Source: a virus. Taken from it: a stretch of DNA of 64,000 bases. The first letter of the stretch is position 1, and every line of letters begins with the position of its first letter. The position numbers were made by a program, and so were the translations under genes. Of the stretch, positions 63,867 through 64,000 are shown in pieces. The notes beneath the pieces are model-generated. The model saw only the letters and a program-made list of their open reading frames with translations, did not search any database and was not told the origin of the DNA. The stretch is from the IMG/VR virus record IMGVR_UViG_3300036715_003906, positions 186,001-250,000 of that record. One strand, given 5' to 3'.

Positions 63867-64000
63867 CACGCTACCCCCACGGTCTTCTGGCCGAACAGCG
63901 CGTCCCACCCCGACCGGTAGGCCGGCGTGTTCACCTTGGCCGGCCCCTTCGCCGTGGCCGCCCCCCCCCCCCGGCCTCGGGCCTCCCCTGGGCCCCCTCG
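63866..64000 (-). CDS. Hypothetical protein, N-terminus cut by window edge
   Basis: The visible C-terminus reads KVNTPAYRSGWDALFGQ then KTVGVA and TGA. The 'PAYRxxWDxxFG' ending is common in small phage and actinobacterial proteins of unknown function. The upstream part contains an 11-12 G run at the window edge. Confidence 0.45.
   Translation of the reverse strand, partial: RGGPGEARGRGGGAATAKGPAKVNTPAYRSGWDALFGQKTVGVA

Overview
The window looks like part of a large, GC-rich tailed-phage (or phage-like) genome. There is no rRNA, ribosomal-protein or host metabolic operon. Instead there are short, tightly packed, often overlapping genes, most of them unrecognisable, mixed with typical large-phage functions: a RecD2 helicase, class I ribonucleotide reductase (NrdA/NrdB), two clamp-loader subunits (HolA/HolB), GroEL, a metallophosphoesterase, a ClpP-like protease, a polyglycine tail-fibre-like protein and many homing endonucleases. 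The host is not shown directly. GC-rich codon use and many apparently leaderless start codons suggest a high-GC bacterium in which leaderless translation works.

Layout. 1-13 kb: minus-strand block with replication, recombination, nucleotide and chaperone genes. 13-26 kb: tRNA region, mostly minus strand, with tmRNA (ssrA; tag ANDNVALVALAA), about 33 well-formed tRNA genes and several irregular tRNA-like elements. Interspersed are homing endonucleases, a papain-like peptidase, a phosphoesterase and a ClpP-like protease. One tRNA gene is split by an HNH gene. 26-33 kb: metallopeptidase, GIY-YIG and HNH endonucleases, an intein-containing DNA methyltransferase with an in-frame amber codon at its catalytic motif, and two adjacent sigma-factor-like genes. 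33.7-34.85 kb: a gene-poor region of repeats, palindromes and GT-rich, G-quadruplex-prone sequence. 35-63 kb: many small accessory genes on both strands, two PP-loop (PAPS-reductase-like) proteins, a DpdA-like protein, a tRNA-binding OB-fold protein, a peptidyl-tRNA hydrolase 2, a Ro60/TROVE protein (Rsr), a phosphatase, a second papain-like peptidase, a lipoprotein and a DUF4419-like protein. Both window edges cut through minus-strand genes.

Regulation. Two recurring start-proximal motifs stand out. Class A (TTGATT, 17 bp, TAGTAG, usually 4 nt, ATG) occurs 13 times between 26 and 60 kb, plus one degenerate copy. It has sigma70-type spacing and would place the transcription start at or next to the start codon. 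One copy precedes the operon of the two sigma-like genes, which suggests a phage regulon with autoregulation. Class B is GGTGTA about 8-12 nt before a start codon, seen 13 times, several times as back-to-back divergent pairs.

Common theme. The tRNA array, tmRNA, peptidyl-tRNA hydrolase, tRNA-binding domain and Ro protein together suggest a phage that carries its own translation-support and RNA-quality-control kit. Many genes show single-base frameshifts in short G, C or A tracts. These could be sequencing errors or real decay, and they affect several gene models below.
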